Positions 36,802-48,494 of a DNA stretch of 64,000 nucleotides are shown in pieces; within the stretch, counting starts at the first letter, position 1; the number at the start of each line of letters is the position of its first letter. The notes under the pieces are model-generated. The model was given only the letters and a program-made list of their open reading frames with translations. It ran no database searches and was not told the origin of the DNA. The position numbers were made by a program, and so were the translations under genes. Origin of the DNA: Carallia brachiata (Eukaryota; Streptophyta; Magnoliopsida; Malpighiales; Rhizophoraceae); the NCBI GenBank assembly GCA_021464245.1, contig JADCRB010000007.1, positions 2,976,532 to 3,040,531 of the forward strand, in the 5' to 3' direction.

Positions 36802-37406
36802 CTAGGTAAGGGATCGACACTCTTCTGTTCTGCAGATTGTGGGCTGATTTCTAAATTAGCGCTTTTGTAATAATTCTAAGGTTGTTGCGGGAATGAAAAT
36901 CTGGGGTTCACTTATTTTGGTATAATTCATGATGATGTTGATTACCGTTCCTACATATGTAATTGAAATTGTTTTAGCCACGAGCCCCCAAACCCCCCCA
37001 AATTGTTGTGTTATAATTTTCACCGAGTGGATATCATACTGGCTTTAATGTTTTTGTTCCCGATTAAAAACATCACCCTTAATTTAATTATTATTAAGAA
37101 AATATATATGTATATAAATAGCTTAAACAAACAACAAAAAATGCAGAGATGAATTCAGGCTAGTGTTATTTAGGTGTTTTCCAATTCGAAGGTAGTGTTG
37201 GGTGGGAATTCCCAATCATGGGTTCTACCAACAGAAACACAGTTTGGTTCTTGACATAATTGAGGGCAGCACTATGGTCTACGGGGTGTGAACTTTGAGT
37301 CCAGACTCAGATTCTAGTCAAGACCCTGTTGTGCTACAATATGCAATCAGGTCCCTTACATAGAGATTAAGTGCTGCGTATGCAATGAGGTCTTATTGAA
37401 TGGCAT

Positions 37407-37478
37407 AGCATATGCTATTTGTAAATGCATTACGAATGGCATATGTCATTCGTAATGCATTTACAAATAGCATATGCT
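37407..37478. repeat. 72-bp near-perfect palindrome upstream of DUF538 paralogue 2
   Basis: Left arm 37407-37438 starts AGCATATGCT and ends ATTACGAATG; the right arm 37447-37478 is its exact 32-base reverse complement. The 8-base centre GCATATGT itself pairs except for its outer bases. Smaller palindromes (AGCATATGCT, ATGCAT, CATATG) are nested inside. It ends 177 bases before the ATG at 37656, in the presumed promoter. Confidence 0.95.
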
Positions 37479-37655
37479 CTGTCAGTTTACTCTTCCGACA
37501 ACTACCCATATTCCTAACTTCCACATACCACCGCTCAACAACTTGTCAAACCTACCAGCTTCAGACAAGTAATTCAGAGGAAATTTAAACTTGTATATAA
37601 AGCCACTATGGTGGTTGAGCTTATCAAGTAAACGAGGAGACCCCATCTCTGCAAG

Positions 37656-38141
37656 ATGACCTTTCTTTGCTTCATTTTCCTATTTCTGATCCCCTCAATC
37701 CACTCAGTCTCTGGAGATGACACACTAACAGCCTATGAAGTTCTCGAAGAATACGATTTTCCAATTGGCCTCCTTCCCAAGGGAGTCACAAGCTACAAGT
37801 TGAACAAATCCACAGGTGTGTTCACAGTTTATCTCAACAGCACTTGCACTTTCTCAATTGACTCTTATGAGCTCCAGTACAAAACAACTATCACGGGAAG
37901 TATAAGCAAAGACAAGTTATCAAGCTTGAGTGGTATCAAGGTCAAGGTGCTGTTCTTATGGCTTAAAATTGTTGAAGTGACCCGTGATGGTGATGAACTT
38001 GAGTTCTCAGTGGGGATTGCTTCTGCAGAATTTCCTGTCAGTAATTTTGATGAGTGCCCAACTTGTGGGTGCGGCTTTGATTGTGACGATGCCAATGGGA
38101 GGAAGCTTAAGCTCAACAAAAGTCTACTGTCTTCTTCTTGA
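37656..38141 (+). CDS. DUF538 family secreted protein, paralogue 2
   Basis: Single-exon gene, 161 residues. Signal peptide about residues 1-20 (MTFLCFIFLFLIPSIHSVSG). Domain signatures are LEEYDFPIGLLPKGVTSYKL, VKVLFLWLKIVEVTRDGDEL, EFSVGIASAEFP and CPTCGCGFDC. The tail is longer and lysine-rich. Clear sister of the gene at 36319, same strand. Its 3' flank, from 38346, is the left copy of a long direct repeat that brackets a LINE remnant. Confidence 0.93.
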   Translation: MTFLCFIFLFLIPSIHSVSGDDTLTAYEVLEEYDFPIGLLPKGVTSYKLNKSTGVFTVYLNSTCTFSIDSYELQYKTTITGSISKDKLSSLSGIKVKVLFLWLKIVEVTRDGDELEFSVGIASAEFPVSNFDECPTCGCGFDCDDANGRKLKLNKSLLSSS

Positions 38142-38345
38142 GTTTGATTTCATAGATTAATTAGCCAGAGCGGATGATGGGAATGAAGTTAGACAAGGAA
38201 AGGTCAAAAAAAAAAGAAGAAAAAAAAAGGAGAGATCGGATATTTTCTTTGGTAATTATTACCACAAAATAAATGAACCCCTCTTTAGATCTTTTCATTG
38301 TGTGCTGTTTATTTTGCTTCTAAAAAAGAGTTATATGCAAATGCA

Positions 38346-39186
38346 TGTGCTAGCTAAATGTTGTCTTGTTGGTCCACGGGGGAGCCGCATTTTCAATGTG
38401 CTTGATTGCTGCACAATTCCAAGATGCCAAGCTTTTCACTGAAGATTTGAAATATTAGACATTTTAGGCCCTTTAGGAAAAGGAAAATTATGGCGTTGCA
38501 TTCCCAAATTTCTCATCTCCAAACGTGAAACAGATGCACTCCTTCAAAGGTAGGGGAGCGTCGTGGTAGCTGGCAGGGCAGTCCTTTTTACCTGCTGGAC
38601 TGGTTGGTACGGTTACATCTAACATCTTATGAGAGCGATTGGGTGAGCTTACCGGAAGCCATGTGGGGGCACTACCTACGTCTGTTTCTTAGCTGTAAAA
38701 CAAGTTGTTTGTAAATTTTAATAATAACAAATTGTGGGAAAATAATTTTTGTCCTATTTTAATTGTATCACCGAAAATTTCCTGAGATATATATATATAT
38801 GGAAAGTATTCAATAAAACTTGCTGGGAAACTTGTTTATGTGCAAATATTTTGTTCGTTACACTGCCACGAATTATCCAATAAAAAATGAAGTGGTGAAA
38901 GAATGAATTGAACAAATTCACCCGATAAAATTAGCATCAAATCACTTTCTATGAAATAAAAACAATTACAGCCAACTTGCATCAAATCCTGGTTAAGTTA
39001 TAGATCTTTACAGCCACAACTCGTTATAAAGTAATTAACTAACTAATAACTACAGTAGCGCTAAATATGACAGAACACTTTGCCGTATTGCGCTGCCAAA
39101 TAATTTTTATCTAAATTTTTAAGAGAAAGCAACTTCAATTTTATTTTTTGTCTTAACTAGCCCCTTGCTTGCAATGACACCTTTAA
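38346..39186 (+). repeat. Long direct repeat R1 (841 bp), left of LINE remnant
   Basis: Starts TGTGCTAGCTAAATG and ends ATGACACCTTTAA. Matches 41151-41974 along its whole length with scattered substitutions and short indels. No coding capacity, no primer-binding site or polypurine tract next to it, so it is not an LTR. Confidence 0.9.
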
Positions 39187-41150
39187 AAGAAGATCTACAA
39201 TCTCAACCATGTGGCTCTCTCCGAGAGTTTTCTCCCGTGAGAGTTCCCCTCTGTTATATATAGATTAGTCTACCCACATGTTGGGTTTTTTCTCTCTTGA
39301 GCTCAGAGTTTCCTCGTCTAATTACTGGACTTTGCCCTCTGTTTTTTGCCAGTGAATAATGGAGGATGGAGTAATAGACCTTGGGTGTGAACATGATGGG
39401 GAGGAGGAGACTAAACAAACTGATTACTGCCTATTGGGTAGCCTGTGGACTGACAAACCTTTCAATACGAAAGCCCTTTTCTATACCATGAATCTAGTGT
39501 GGAAGTCAAAGAAAGCTATGGAATCGAAGGAACTTGACAGAAACCTATTCAGTTTTCACTTTTCTTCTCCCCGGGACATGAAGTTTGTTCTAGACAATGG
39601 ACCGTGGTCGTTTGACAAATCGGTTCTAATACTGAAGGAGATGACAGGAGATGAACAACCCACTAAGGTAAATCAGGCCGAGATAGATGAAGCTTTGGCT
39701 AGGGAGGAAATAATGTGGGTTCAGCAATCTAAAGAATTATGGCTCAAAGAGGGAGATAGAAACACCAGCTTTTTCCATGGGCGTGCATCAGCAAGAAGAA
39801 AGTGTAACCATATTCGCCGGCTTCGCTCAGAGGATGGCAGAATTTTGACTAGAACTGATGAATTCGCCACTAAATTTTTGTCTTATTTTCAAGATCTTTT
39901 CTGCTCCCAAGGTGCTGGTGACCTCAACCCGGTGCTTAGTGCCATTGTGCTGAAAGTCACTGATGCGATGAATGCGGAATTAAGCCGACCTTTCACCGGG
40001 CAAGATGTCTTGGAAGCTCTCCATCAAATGCACCCATTAAAGGCCCCTGGTCTAGACGGAATGCCGGCTCTCTTTTTTCAATCCTGTTGGCATATTGTTG
40101 GACATGATGTGACACAAACAGTGCTAGACATTCTAACTAATGGTGGTGATCCATCATCTATCAATCACATGCACATTTGTTTGATCCTTAAGGTGGCGAA
40201 CCCAGAGTCATGCAAAGATTTCAGACCCATCAGCTTGTGCAACGTGGTCTTCAAATTGGTCACGAAAGTACTAGCTAATAGACTAAAGCCTCTCTTAACT
40301 CATGTGGTATCAGACAATCAGAGTGCATTTATTCCTAACTGCCTTATCACTGATAATGTTTTGGTGGCTTTTGGAATTTTTATAGCATGAAACATAGGTA
40401 CAAAGGCAATACTGGTACAATGGCTCTCAAGGTTGATATGAGTAAGGCGTATGATCGAGTGGAATGGTTATACTTGGAGCAGGCTATGTTGAGGCTGGGC
40501 TTTGCAGATAATTGGGTACAGCTAATGATGCGGTCTCTGTGATGACTAACTCTGTACCTGGTCCTGTGTTCTATCCATCTCGAGACTTGCGACAGGGAGA
40601 CCCTTTGTCGCCATACTTATTCCTCCTGTGTGCAGAAGGCTTTTCAGCCTTATTGAGTTCAGCTGCCACATTGGAAGCATCAGTGGAGTCCGCATCTGCC
40701 GTCGAGCCCCAATAGTCACTCATCTGTTTTTTACATATGATAATTTGATCTTTTCAGCTGCAAAAATACAAGAGTGCCAAAAGTTAAAGGATATTCTTTT
40801 CCAGTATGAAAATGCCTCTGGTCAAAAAATCAACCTAGAAAAGACGGAGCTCTCTTTTAGCCGAAATGTTCGTATCACAGATAAGAATGCTATTGAAGAC
40901 TGCTTCGTTGTTAAGGTTTTAGAGCGTCCGCACAAATATCTGGGACTTCCGATGACTGTTGGCTTTTCAAAAAAGAAGACTTTCGATTTACTCTTGGACC
41001 GTATCAGGAAAAAGCTGAATGGATGGAATGAAAAAATGTTGTCTAGAGCCGGGAAAGAAGTGTTGATCAAAGCTGTGATACAGGCAATTCTGACTTACTT
41101 TACGAGTTGTTTTTTATTGTCAAAAAATTTCCGCGATGAAGTTGCTAAGC
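39187..41150 (+). mobile_element. Rearranged LINE (non-LTR retrotransposon) remnant
   Basis: A T/C-rich leader (39187-39358) precedes an open frame from 39359 to 40390. Its first ~100 residues are a DUF4283-type ORF1 domain (LLGSLWTDKPFN, LDNGPWSFDKSVLILKEM). It then runs in frame into ORF2 reverse-transcriptase sequence (LWLKEGDRNTSFFHGRAS, LKAPGLDGMPALFFQ, DFRPISLCNV). The ORF1 zinc knuckle and the whole ORF2 endonuclease are missing. After a stop at 40388 the RT continues in other frames: [13 protein letters not shown] (motif A) near 40430, RQGDPLSPYLFLLC near 40590, then TYDNLIF where the catalytic YADD should be, then KYLGLPM. It stops abruptly at 41150 with no RNase H and no poly(A). 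Dead element. Confidence 0.85.
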
Positions 41151-41974
41151 TGTGCTAGCTAAATGCTGTCTTGTTGGTCCACGGGGGAGCCGCATTTTCG
41201 ATGTGCTTGATTGCTGCACAATTCCAAGATGCCAAGCTTTTCACTGAAGATTTGAAATATTAGTCTTTTAAGGCCCTTTAGGAAAAGGAAAATTATGGCG
41301 TTGCATTCCCAAATTCTCATCTCCAAACGTGAAACAGATGCACTCCTTCAAAGGTAGGGGAGCGTCGTGGTAGCTGGCCGGGCAGTCCTTTTTAGCTGCT
41401 GGACTGGTTGGTACGGTCACATCTAACATCTTATGAGAGCGATTGGGTGAGCTTACCGGAAGCCATGTGGGGGCACTGCCTACGTCTGTTTGTTAGCTAT
41501 AAAACAAGTTGTTTGCAAATTTTAATAATAACAAATTGTGGGAAAATAATTTTTGTCCTATTTTAATTGTATCACTAAATTTCCTGATATATATATGGAA
41601 AGTATTCAATAAAACTTGCTGGGAAACTTGTTATGTGCAAATATCTTGTTCGTTACACTGCCACGAATTATCCAATAAAAATGAAGTGGTGAAAGAATGA
41701 ATTGAACAAATTCACCCGATAAAATTAGCATTAAATCACTTTCTATGAAATAAAAACAATTACAGCCAACTTGCATCAAATCCTGGTTAAGTTATAGATC
41801 TTACAGCCACAACTCGTTTAAAGTAATTAACTAACTAATAACTACAGTAGCACTAATATGACAGAACACTTTGCTGTATTGCGCTGCCAAACGAATTTTT
41901 ATTTAAATTTTTAAGAGAAGCAACTCAATTTTATTTTGTCTTAACTAGCCCCTTGTTTGCAATGACACCTTTAA
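41151..41974 (+). repeat. Long direct repeat R2 (824 bp), right of LINE remnant
   Basis: Right-hand copy of R1. The junction with the LINE is abrupt (AGTTGCTAAGC joined to TGTGCTAGC), and beyond TTAA at 41974 the two copies diverge completely. Confidence 0.9.
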
Positions 41975-43055
41975 GGTGGAATTTCTTCACGAAAGAAGGA
42001 ATGGGATGGAAAGGGACAATGACGTGTTTGGGAGAAGGTGGGAACAATAAAACAAAAAAGTGTGGCCTAATTTGTTTTTTTAGCCCCACCATTATCCAAT
42101 TCTCCCATACTTAGAGGATTTGGGGTAACCATCTCTTTTTTTTTTTTTGGTTTTTTATTTAATTATATTATTCCTTATTTTATATTTTTATTTTTTATTT
42201 TAATGGTAAATTTGGTATCATAATAAATATTTTTTTCTTTTTTCTTACTTTTTATTTATTTTCAAATAAAATATTTTTAATTCTCTTTCCTCACATTATA
42301 CTATGGAATGATTAAATATATTTCTTTAATCCAACATTCATTTTTCTTACAATTTTTTTTCTTTTTATTATTTTTCTCAAACAAGGAGTAAAATCATTCT
42401 TCCAAATAAAAAAAAGTTGCACATGTGAGTGAAAAAAATTTTTAAATTAATATTAAAGTTTAAATTTCTATTTTACCGTTTTAATTTTAAGAAAAAAATA
42501 TATAAAATTCATTAAAAAGAGAACTACTTATAAATTATGATTAATAAACTCTTAATAAAAAATTAATAAAACCTACACTATGTCCTACTGTTACTTTGAG
42601 GACGCTCTATTGGTATAGTCTTACCATTAGTTAAAGCGCAAATTTTTATTTTAAAAATATGGAGTTGTAATAATACGAGAGAACTATTTTAGCTCATGTT
42701 TCAAATTCAGAAGTGGCGACACGTCTCAAAAGCCAAAAGGGAATTTCAACGTGCTTTATCAAGTAGGGCACCACGTACTCTCCTTGGACCCCAACGAAAC
42801 GGCTCAAGTTTCGGATACCATATTACCATGTGCATGTTGTACCAAAAAAAAGTCCCTATAATCAGATCCAAAAAAAAAAAAAAAAATCCCTATAAAATGA
42901 CAAAAAAAAAAAAATGCAGAGCACCGAAGCACAAACACTCCAAAAAAATGAAAGTACTACATGTCGAATACGCCAAACATAAGACAGATATGCGGCGGAC
43001 ACGTATACGACACGGTTAGAAGTGTTGCTAAAAATTTTTTTTTTTTAAAATTCAG
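41975..43055. other. AT-rich, transposon-scrap spacer
   Basis: No supported gene. A lysine-rich open frame at 42696-43019 is produced by poly-A runs and is not considered real. GCTCTATTGGTATAGTC near 42608 is weakly box-A-like. Confidence 0.5.
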
Positions 43056-43059
43056 ACAT

Positions 43060-44305
43060 GCGTGTCGGACACGAGAAGCACAAATGTCCGACACGCTACG
43101 GATACGCCTAAATATTTTTATAATTATTTTTAACAAATAATAAAAAAACTTTTAAAAATTTATTTAATACTGTCAATTGTCCATAATTTTTGAAACGCGC
43201 TTAATTTTAATTTATTTTTAATTTTAATAAAAATTAAATTAATTACAAAATTTTATATGTTTATTTAGTATTTCATAATAAAAAAACAAAAAATTTTATG
43301 ATATATTATTTAAATAAAAAATTCTTAAACTATAATATTATATAAATATTTTTTGGTAAATAAAATTTAGGGGGTGTTTGGTTGGTTTTTTTTTTGCTTG
43401 GGAATGAGAATGAGAATGAGTGATTCTCATTTTTGATATTTGGTAGGAAAAAATCTCATTTCCATTCCCTTATTTTTGGAAATAAGATTCATCCATCTAT
43501 GGGAATCACCATTCACACCTTTAACTAATTAATGATTCACATTCTCTCATCTTCTCTCTCACTTTGTAAATTGTTTTATAATAAAATATTACAAATAAAT
43601 CTCATAAATAATAATAATAATAAAATAATTAATGATAATGATAATGACAATAAATATTTGTATATATAATAAAATTAATTATTTCAAAAATTAGGATAAT
43701 AATTACATTATAAATGATAATAATATTATCTATATTTTCATAATATTAATAATAACAATAAATAATAAATTATTTGCATAAAAATTTCATAATTTTAATA
43801 ACAATTTATTATTAATAATGACTTATTTTATAATATCTACAATATCGTTTTGGTATAATAATATTATTCATACTTCTTCTTTGTTATCATTTAATTTTGG
43901 ATTTTATATTTATGATTGATATTCATAATTTTTTATTTTTTGTATTTATTGGTTATTTATTTTTAGTGAAAAAATTTATATATTTATATTGATTCCGATT
44001 CTAAACTAAAACAAACGATTACAAAAGTTTTGATTACGATTTTTGAATAAATCAAACATGTCATAAAAAAAATCATTCCGTTTTCGATTTCACTTGATTC
44101 TGATTCCAATTCTGATTTCGATTCTAACTTTTAAACTAAACGGCTATTTATAAAATTATTTAAAAAATATATATGATATATAAAAATTTTATAAATTTAA
44201 TTATATATATATATATATAATTATATATAAATCGTCTCTGTATTTTAATATTTTTAAAATTAGTGCGTATTCATATCTTCGTTGTGTATGTGTCCATGTT
44301 TCATA
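43060..44305. mobile_element. Probable DNA transposon remnant abutting DUF538 paralogue 3
   Basis: Left end contains GAAGCACAAATGTCCGACACG and GATACGCCTAAATATTTTT. The right end, reverse-complemented, contains GAAACATGGACACATACAC and GAATACGCACTAATTTT: imperfect terminal inverted repeats. A TTA-flanked GGGGGTGTTTGG start at 43370 suggests another element nested within. No target-site duplication established. The right terminus overlaps the start of the DUF538 gene at 44288. Confidence 0.45.
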
Positions 44306-44785
44306 AATACGGAGCAAACAAACTTGTTCAGTTTACCCACGTCGTTCATAGCCATCTTCCTCCTACTAAACCCGCTTGCGACGTCATCCGCCAGCGCCGT
44401 TACCTTCGATAAACCGACGGTCTACGAGATTCTGGTCGGATACAACTTCCCAATTGGCATCCTTCCGAAAGGAGCCACGGGGTACGAGCTTGACCGAGCC
44501 ACCGGCAAACTCCACGCCTTCCTGAACGAGACGTGCGACTTCTCACTGGAAGGTGGTTATCAGTTGAAATACAAATCAACAGTCAGCGGCTGCATAAGCG
44601 ACAGCAAGCTCACGAAGCTGACTGGTGTTAGCGTGAAGGTCCTGTTTCTATGGCTGAATATCGTGGAGGTGGTTAGAGACGGCGATACGCTCCAATTCTC
44701 CGTTGGGATCGCTTCCGCCAATTTCCCCATTGATAATTTCTACGAGTGCCCGCAGTGTGGGTGTGGACTGGATTGCGACAAGTAA
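44288..44785 (+). CDS. DUF538 family secreted protein, paralogue 3
   Basis: Single-exon gene, 165 residues from the ATG at 44288 (MCPCFINTEQ). The hydrophobic stretch FIAIFLLLNPLATSSASA at about residues 20-37 is the signal peptide. Domain signatures are LVGYNFPIGILPKGATGYEL, VKVLFLWLNIVEVVRDGD, FSVGIASANFP and CPQCGCGLDC, stopping two residues later (DK), so the tail is shorter than in the other two. The only in-frame ATG before the signal core lies in what looks like the end of a transposon, so the extreme N-terminus may be recruited from it. The start is therefore less sure than the gene. Confidence 0.88.
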   Translation: MCPCFINTEQTNLFSLPTSFIAIFLLLNPLATSSASAVTFDKPTVYEILVGYNFPIGILPKGATGYELDRATGKLHAFLNETCDFSLEGGYQLKYKSTVSGCISDSKLTKLTGVSVKVLFLWLNIVEVVRDGDTLQFSVGIASANFPIDNFYECPQCGCGLDCDK

Positions 44786-47700
44786 GCCGGATTAGAACCA
44801 ATCTTTCGTTTCTTCCTTTGGGAATCTATTAGCAATCGATGGTCTGTCGATTCAATGTGTTTAGTGGATTCCGCGTAATGCGATGCTTTGTTTCAAAGAT
44901 TGCATTTTTCAATCTCGTGGGTCTAGAGTTGAGTTGAGAAATGGGCTCTGCTTTGCTTATTTACTGAAAATTCTGTAGTCTTTGGCTCTTTGTCCTCTTT
45001 TTCTGGCTGGGATTCAAGAAGAAATGTTCGTCGGAATTCTGTGGTTTTCAATCTCAATCTGGATCCGGAATGTCACAGTTGGTTCAATTGGAAAGTGAGT
45101 TGTCATGGGGCGTACTAAAGAACGTTTTTCTTGGATGACAATGATGCAAAATTGGCATTCTTTGGACATAGAGCCGATTTCCCTGTTGTTATATTTTTAA
45201 AGCAATGTTACTCATGAGGGACGCTGAGTAAAATAGCAATTTCACATGCTTTAGCTACTGCTTTAAACGGAGAAGTGGGTGTGACCAAAAAACAAAAAAA
45301 CAGAGAGAGAGAGAAGTGGGAAGAAATTGTCAAATAGCTTACCATGGGGTCAAGTGCTGCTAATTAAGCTCCATGTTGACTGTTCTTCTTGCAAGATATT
45401 GTGTACGTGGCATGTTAAGCATGAATATATATGTAGTTACTTGCTTCTTCTGTAATGGCCTCAACCTCAAGAGGCCTCAAATGAGGCCTTCCATGGCCAC
45501 TGAGGGGAATTATAAAAGTTGTGGCTATCTTGAACATATTAAAATTCTTTCTATATGTGCTTTTTAGTCATCGAGGCAATTCGGAAAGTTGCTCAATTTG
45601 TCTGCATTTAGTTTGTCCCTTTATCTGTTTGGATGATTTTAAGCTATAGTAACTGATGAGTCTATATGAACTTTATACTCAGTACCTATTGAAAATCCGG
45701 AATTGATGTTAAAAATTATAATTTTTAACAGAAACATAGTCGCTAATCAAGGCCAATCCTAATGTGAGATGGGTATGTGTAGTTCAGTCGCATTTTGCAA
45801 CAAATACCCACTTCTCTTTTTGTTATTCTATGTGAACCGTGTGCTGTAACTTGATGAAAACAATTCCACAACTTAAATTTGAATATTTGGTGTGTATGAG
45901 ATCATGATTGTGTTAGTCATAAGTTATCTCCTAGGAAAGTTCCATCTAGATAGCCACAACTAGTATTTCTCTCCACTTTGAGGTATTTGCGTTTAACTCT
46001 TATTCTATTTGTTGCTTTCCTCAGTTTTAGGGGTTTCAATTAAATATTTTTCCAGTTGAAGATCGCCTTGTTGCATTTGTCTTCATTTGCTTCAATTGCA
46101 TTTTCGGTCTACATGAAAATGAACGCTCCGATTTAATCAAATCCTTGCGATGCCATTACTAGTACACTATGGAAGAATAATCTGAATGGAGCTGGGCGTG
46201 CCTTGGCATCAGTATTAGTTTGTCGGTTGTTGACTTGAGTTTCCAAAGTGTGAAGGAACTCCGTCAAGATTTGGTACTGTAAGTAGAGTAGGTAACAGAG
46301 ATTATATTGCTAATAATTACATCGTATAACACTATTTCTATGACCATTTGAAATTCATGGGAGAAGTAGGTAATTGATGCTTGAAAGTACTCAGGAATGT
46401 TATTATCACACATAAGTTATAGTTCTCCAAATTGAATTACATGTGATTTCTTGTAGCCAGATATGAGTAGTGACGTAGAAGAGATTATGCGATCAATTTA
46501 ATGCCATACACACGGCAAAGGTTTTACTTTACTGGTTTAACACGAAGAAAAGTTCATACACCTGGGGCTGGGGTGGTATAATTTGCAGTTGGATGGTTAC
46601 TCCACAATGGAAATCTGCTTCCACGAATTATGGCCTCTTGTTGAATTAATTGCATTGCATCACTTGCATGTTTATAACTTACCTGGCCTCATTGATTGTG
46701 CTAGCGTAACGGAAAAATGCGTAAAAGGCTTCAAGCGCTCGGCATTGGAGCAAAGATGCGGAAGACTTCTAGGCTTCGCGTTGGCTGGGCTGCATGATGG
46801 CTTAAAGCTAATAAAGATAGACGCTCTTAGACAGAAAGCCCAACAAGAGAAAAAAGGCAGATCCTGGCCTGGGCGTATAACTCGGCTAGTCGCCCAATTG
46901 CAAAAGTCTCGCTCATGCCTAAAAATGGCTCTACCCTTTTGTTTTATCTGATATTTTTCATTTTCGCTGGCACAGCAGAACATTAGCACCATGCACTTTG
47001 CAGGATATCAGTTTTTTTTTTTTTTTTTTACCTGATATGTTGCTTGGTCTTTTTTTTTTCCTGATATAAATTGGGTCTAATATCCTGCTACAGACCACAC
47101 CTAAATTAAATGATTTGGATCTGAAATTTTGGTTGAAAATTACCCTTGGCTCTCGATCTTAGTGATATCCAACTGTGTCAGCTAAAACGGGATTTTACAT
47201 ATGTTGTAGTTTGATTGGGCTTTTTGGCTTTTTGTGTGCGTGTGTGGATTGGTTATGGTTTGTCCTGTTTGCAGCAACTCTGTCACCCACAGAATGAAAA
47301 AAAAAAAAAAAAGGTGAAAAGAGAATCAGGGTTTTCCGTTCTGAATGAACACCACCTTTCGTCACATCTCTAAAACCGACAGCTCATGGGTCTTCAAAAT
47401 ATGAGTCTAATATAATAGTTTTAGTAAATGACAAAAGAATTTGTCAATCGCAAGACAGGTATATCGCGTTGCAAAACCAATCAAAAGATGCATGCATTTC
47501 AGCATTCGTCATTCACCACAGCGGTACAGACAGGCTGCTGCATGTTCTTTCTTTATCGCCAATGAAATTAGCTTTAGGCTGGTGGATTCCACAACACACT
47601 CCTCAACAAAAATTTCCTTAATCATACAAAATTTCTCCTGGCCATGACTCGCCTACGCATTATATTGTGCACACGACGATTCAAATGTGCGTTCTCTACT

Positions 47701-47995
47701 GTCGCCAATTATTGTGAATTTTATATCCCAATGATTTTGGCTGTCCACAAATATAATAGAATTTCAATATACAGATTAACTTTAAATAATAACAAAATAG
47801 TCATATAATTCATTTAACGATAACGGTCCATATAAACGACTCCATTCGTGGTATAATCGCATTAATACCATCAATGGACAATGGCGTAAATTGCAAAAAC
47901 TAAACTCAACTTATTTGATTAATCATATAATCAATGGAACTAGGTTACGAATGTCTTCCTTGGCGCGCAGAGCAGCCACGACAATAACAGTATAA
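44786..47995. other. Spacer between DUF538 paralogue 3 and the LEA5-like gene
   Basis: Mixed-composition sequence. An open frame at 46583-46951 (122 codons) has ordinary composition but no recognisable motif, no upstream signal that decides its start and no sign of introns; it is left unassigned. Poly-T runs near 47015 and 47050, poly-A near 47300. Confidence 0.5.
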
Positions 47996-48287
47996 TCAGT
48001 TCTTTTTCAGGAAGATGGCGCGCAGCTCAGCGGCATCAATCTCGTTGGCGTTTTCGGGTCTGTAGAAACCTGTACGTGGGTCCGGCACCCATGGAACCTC
48101 CTCGGCAGGCTTAACAATCTCCTCCCCCGTTTTCTTCATCACCGCGCCGCACCTCGCAGCAGCTCCTTCTTTCCCGACGCCACCCTGTGAGGCAGCCGCA
48201 GCAGCAAATCCACGTCCGTTATTATTGTAGCCTCGTGATCATGCCAGAAAGAACCACCACCTTCGCGCTCGAGAAAGAGCGTGCCAT
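47996..48287 (-). pseudogene. LEA5 / SAG21-like mitochondrial stress protein, one-base frameshift
   Basis: Small late-embryogenesis-abundant protein of the LEA_3 (SAG21/LEA5) group, usually about 97 residues, induced by drought and oxidative stress, with a mitochondrial presequence. Minus strand: begins MARSFSSAKVVVLSGM, the typical N-terminus, then the frame is lost at about 48240 and would stop at TAA. One base further the family continues as SRGYNNNGRGFAAAA, VMKKTGEEI, VPWVPDPRTGFYRPE and NEIDAAELRAIFLKKN, stop at 47996-47998. The total is 292 nt, one short of 98 codons. No intron of workable size separates the parts. Either a genuine one-base deletion or a sequence error; the rest is well preserved. 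Confidence 0.82.
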
Positions 48288-48494
48288 AATGTTAATATAT
48301 TCTTGAAACTCTTTAAAGAATTGAAACTCCGAAAGAGGATTCCGAGAAATATCCACAGGTAGCTGCTGCCGTAGAAGAGATCGGTCTACGGCGGCGGCCC
48401 AAGAAGCCTCTTTCGTTTTCGGCTTCTCTACGCACTCTCTTTCTCTAATCTCTCTATGGAATTGCTATTGATAAACGAGAGGAGGCTTAATGGG

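Noticed and set aside
38346..41974. R1 and R2 as LTRs of an LTR retrotransposon
   Set aside because: The internal sequence is LINE-type (DUF4283 and non-LTR RT). There is no primer-binding site, polypurine tract, protease or integrase, and R1 is simply the 3' flank of a DUF538 gene.
42696..43019. 107-codon lysine-rich frame
   Set aside because: The lysines come from poly-A runs; no family resemblance.
44282..44287. TTG at 44282 as the start of DUF538 paralogue 3
   Set aside because: A normal ATG follows two codons later; a non-ATG start is not needed.
46583..46951. 122-codon frame as a gene
   Set aside because: Ordinary composition but no recognisable motif, promoter or splice context. Kept only as a note in the spacer entry.
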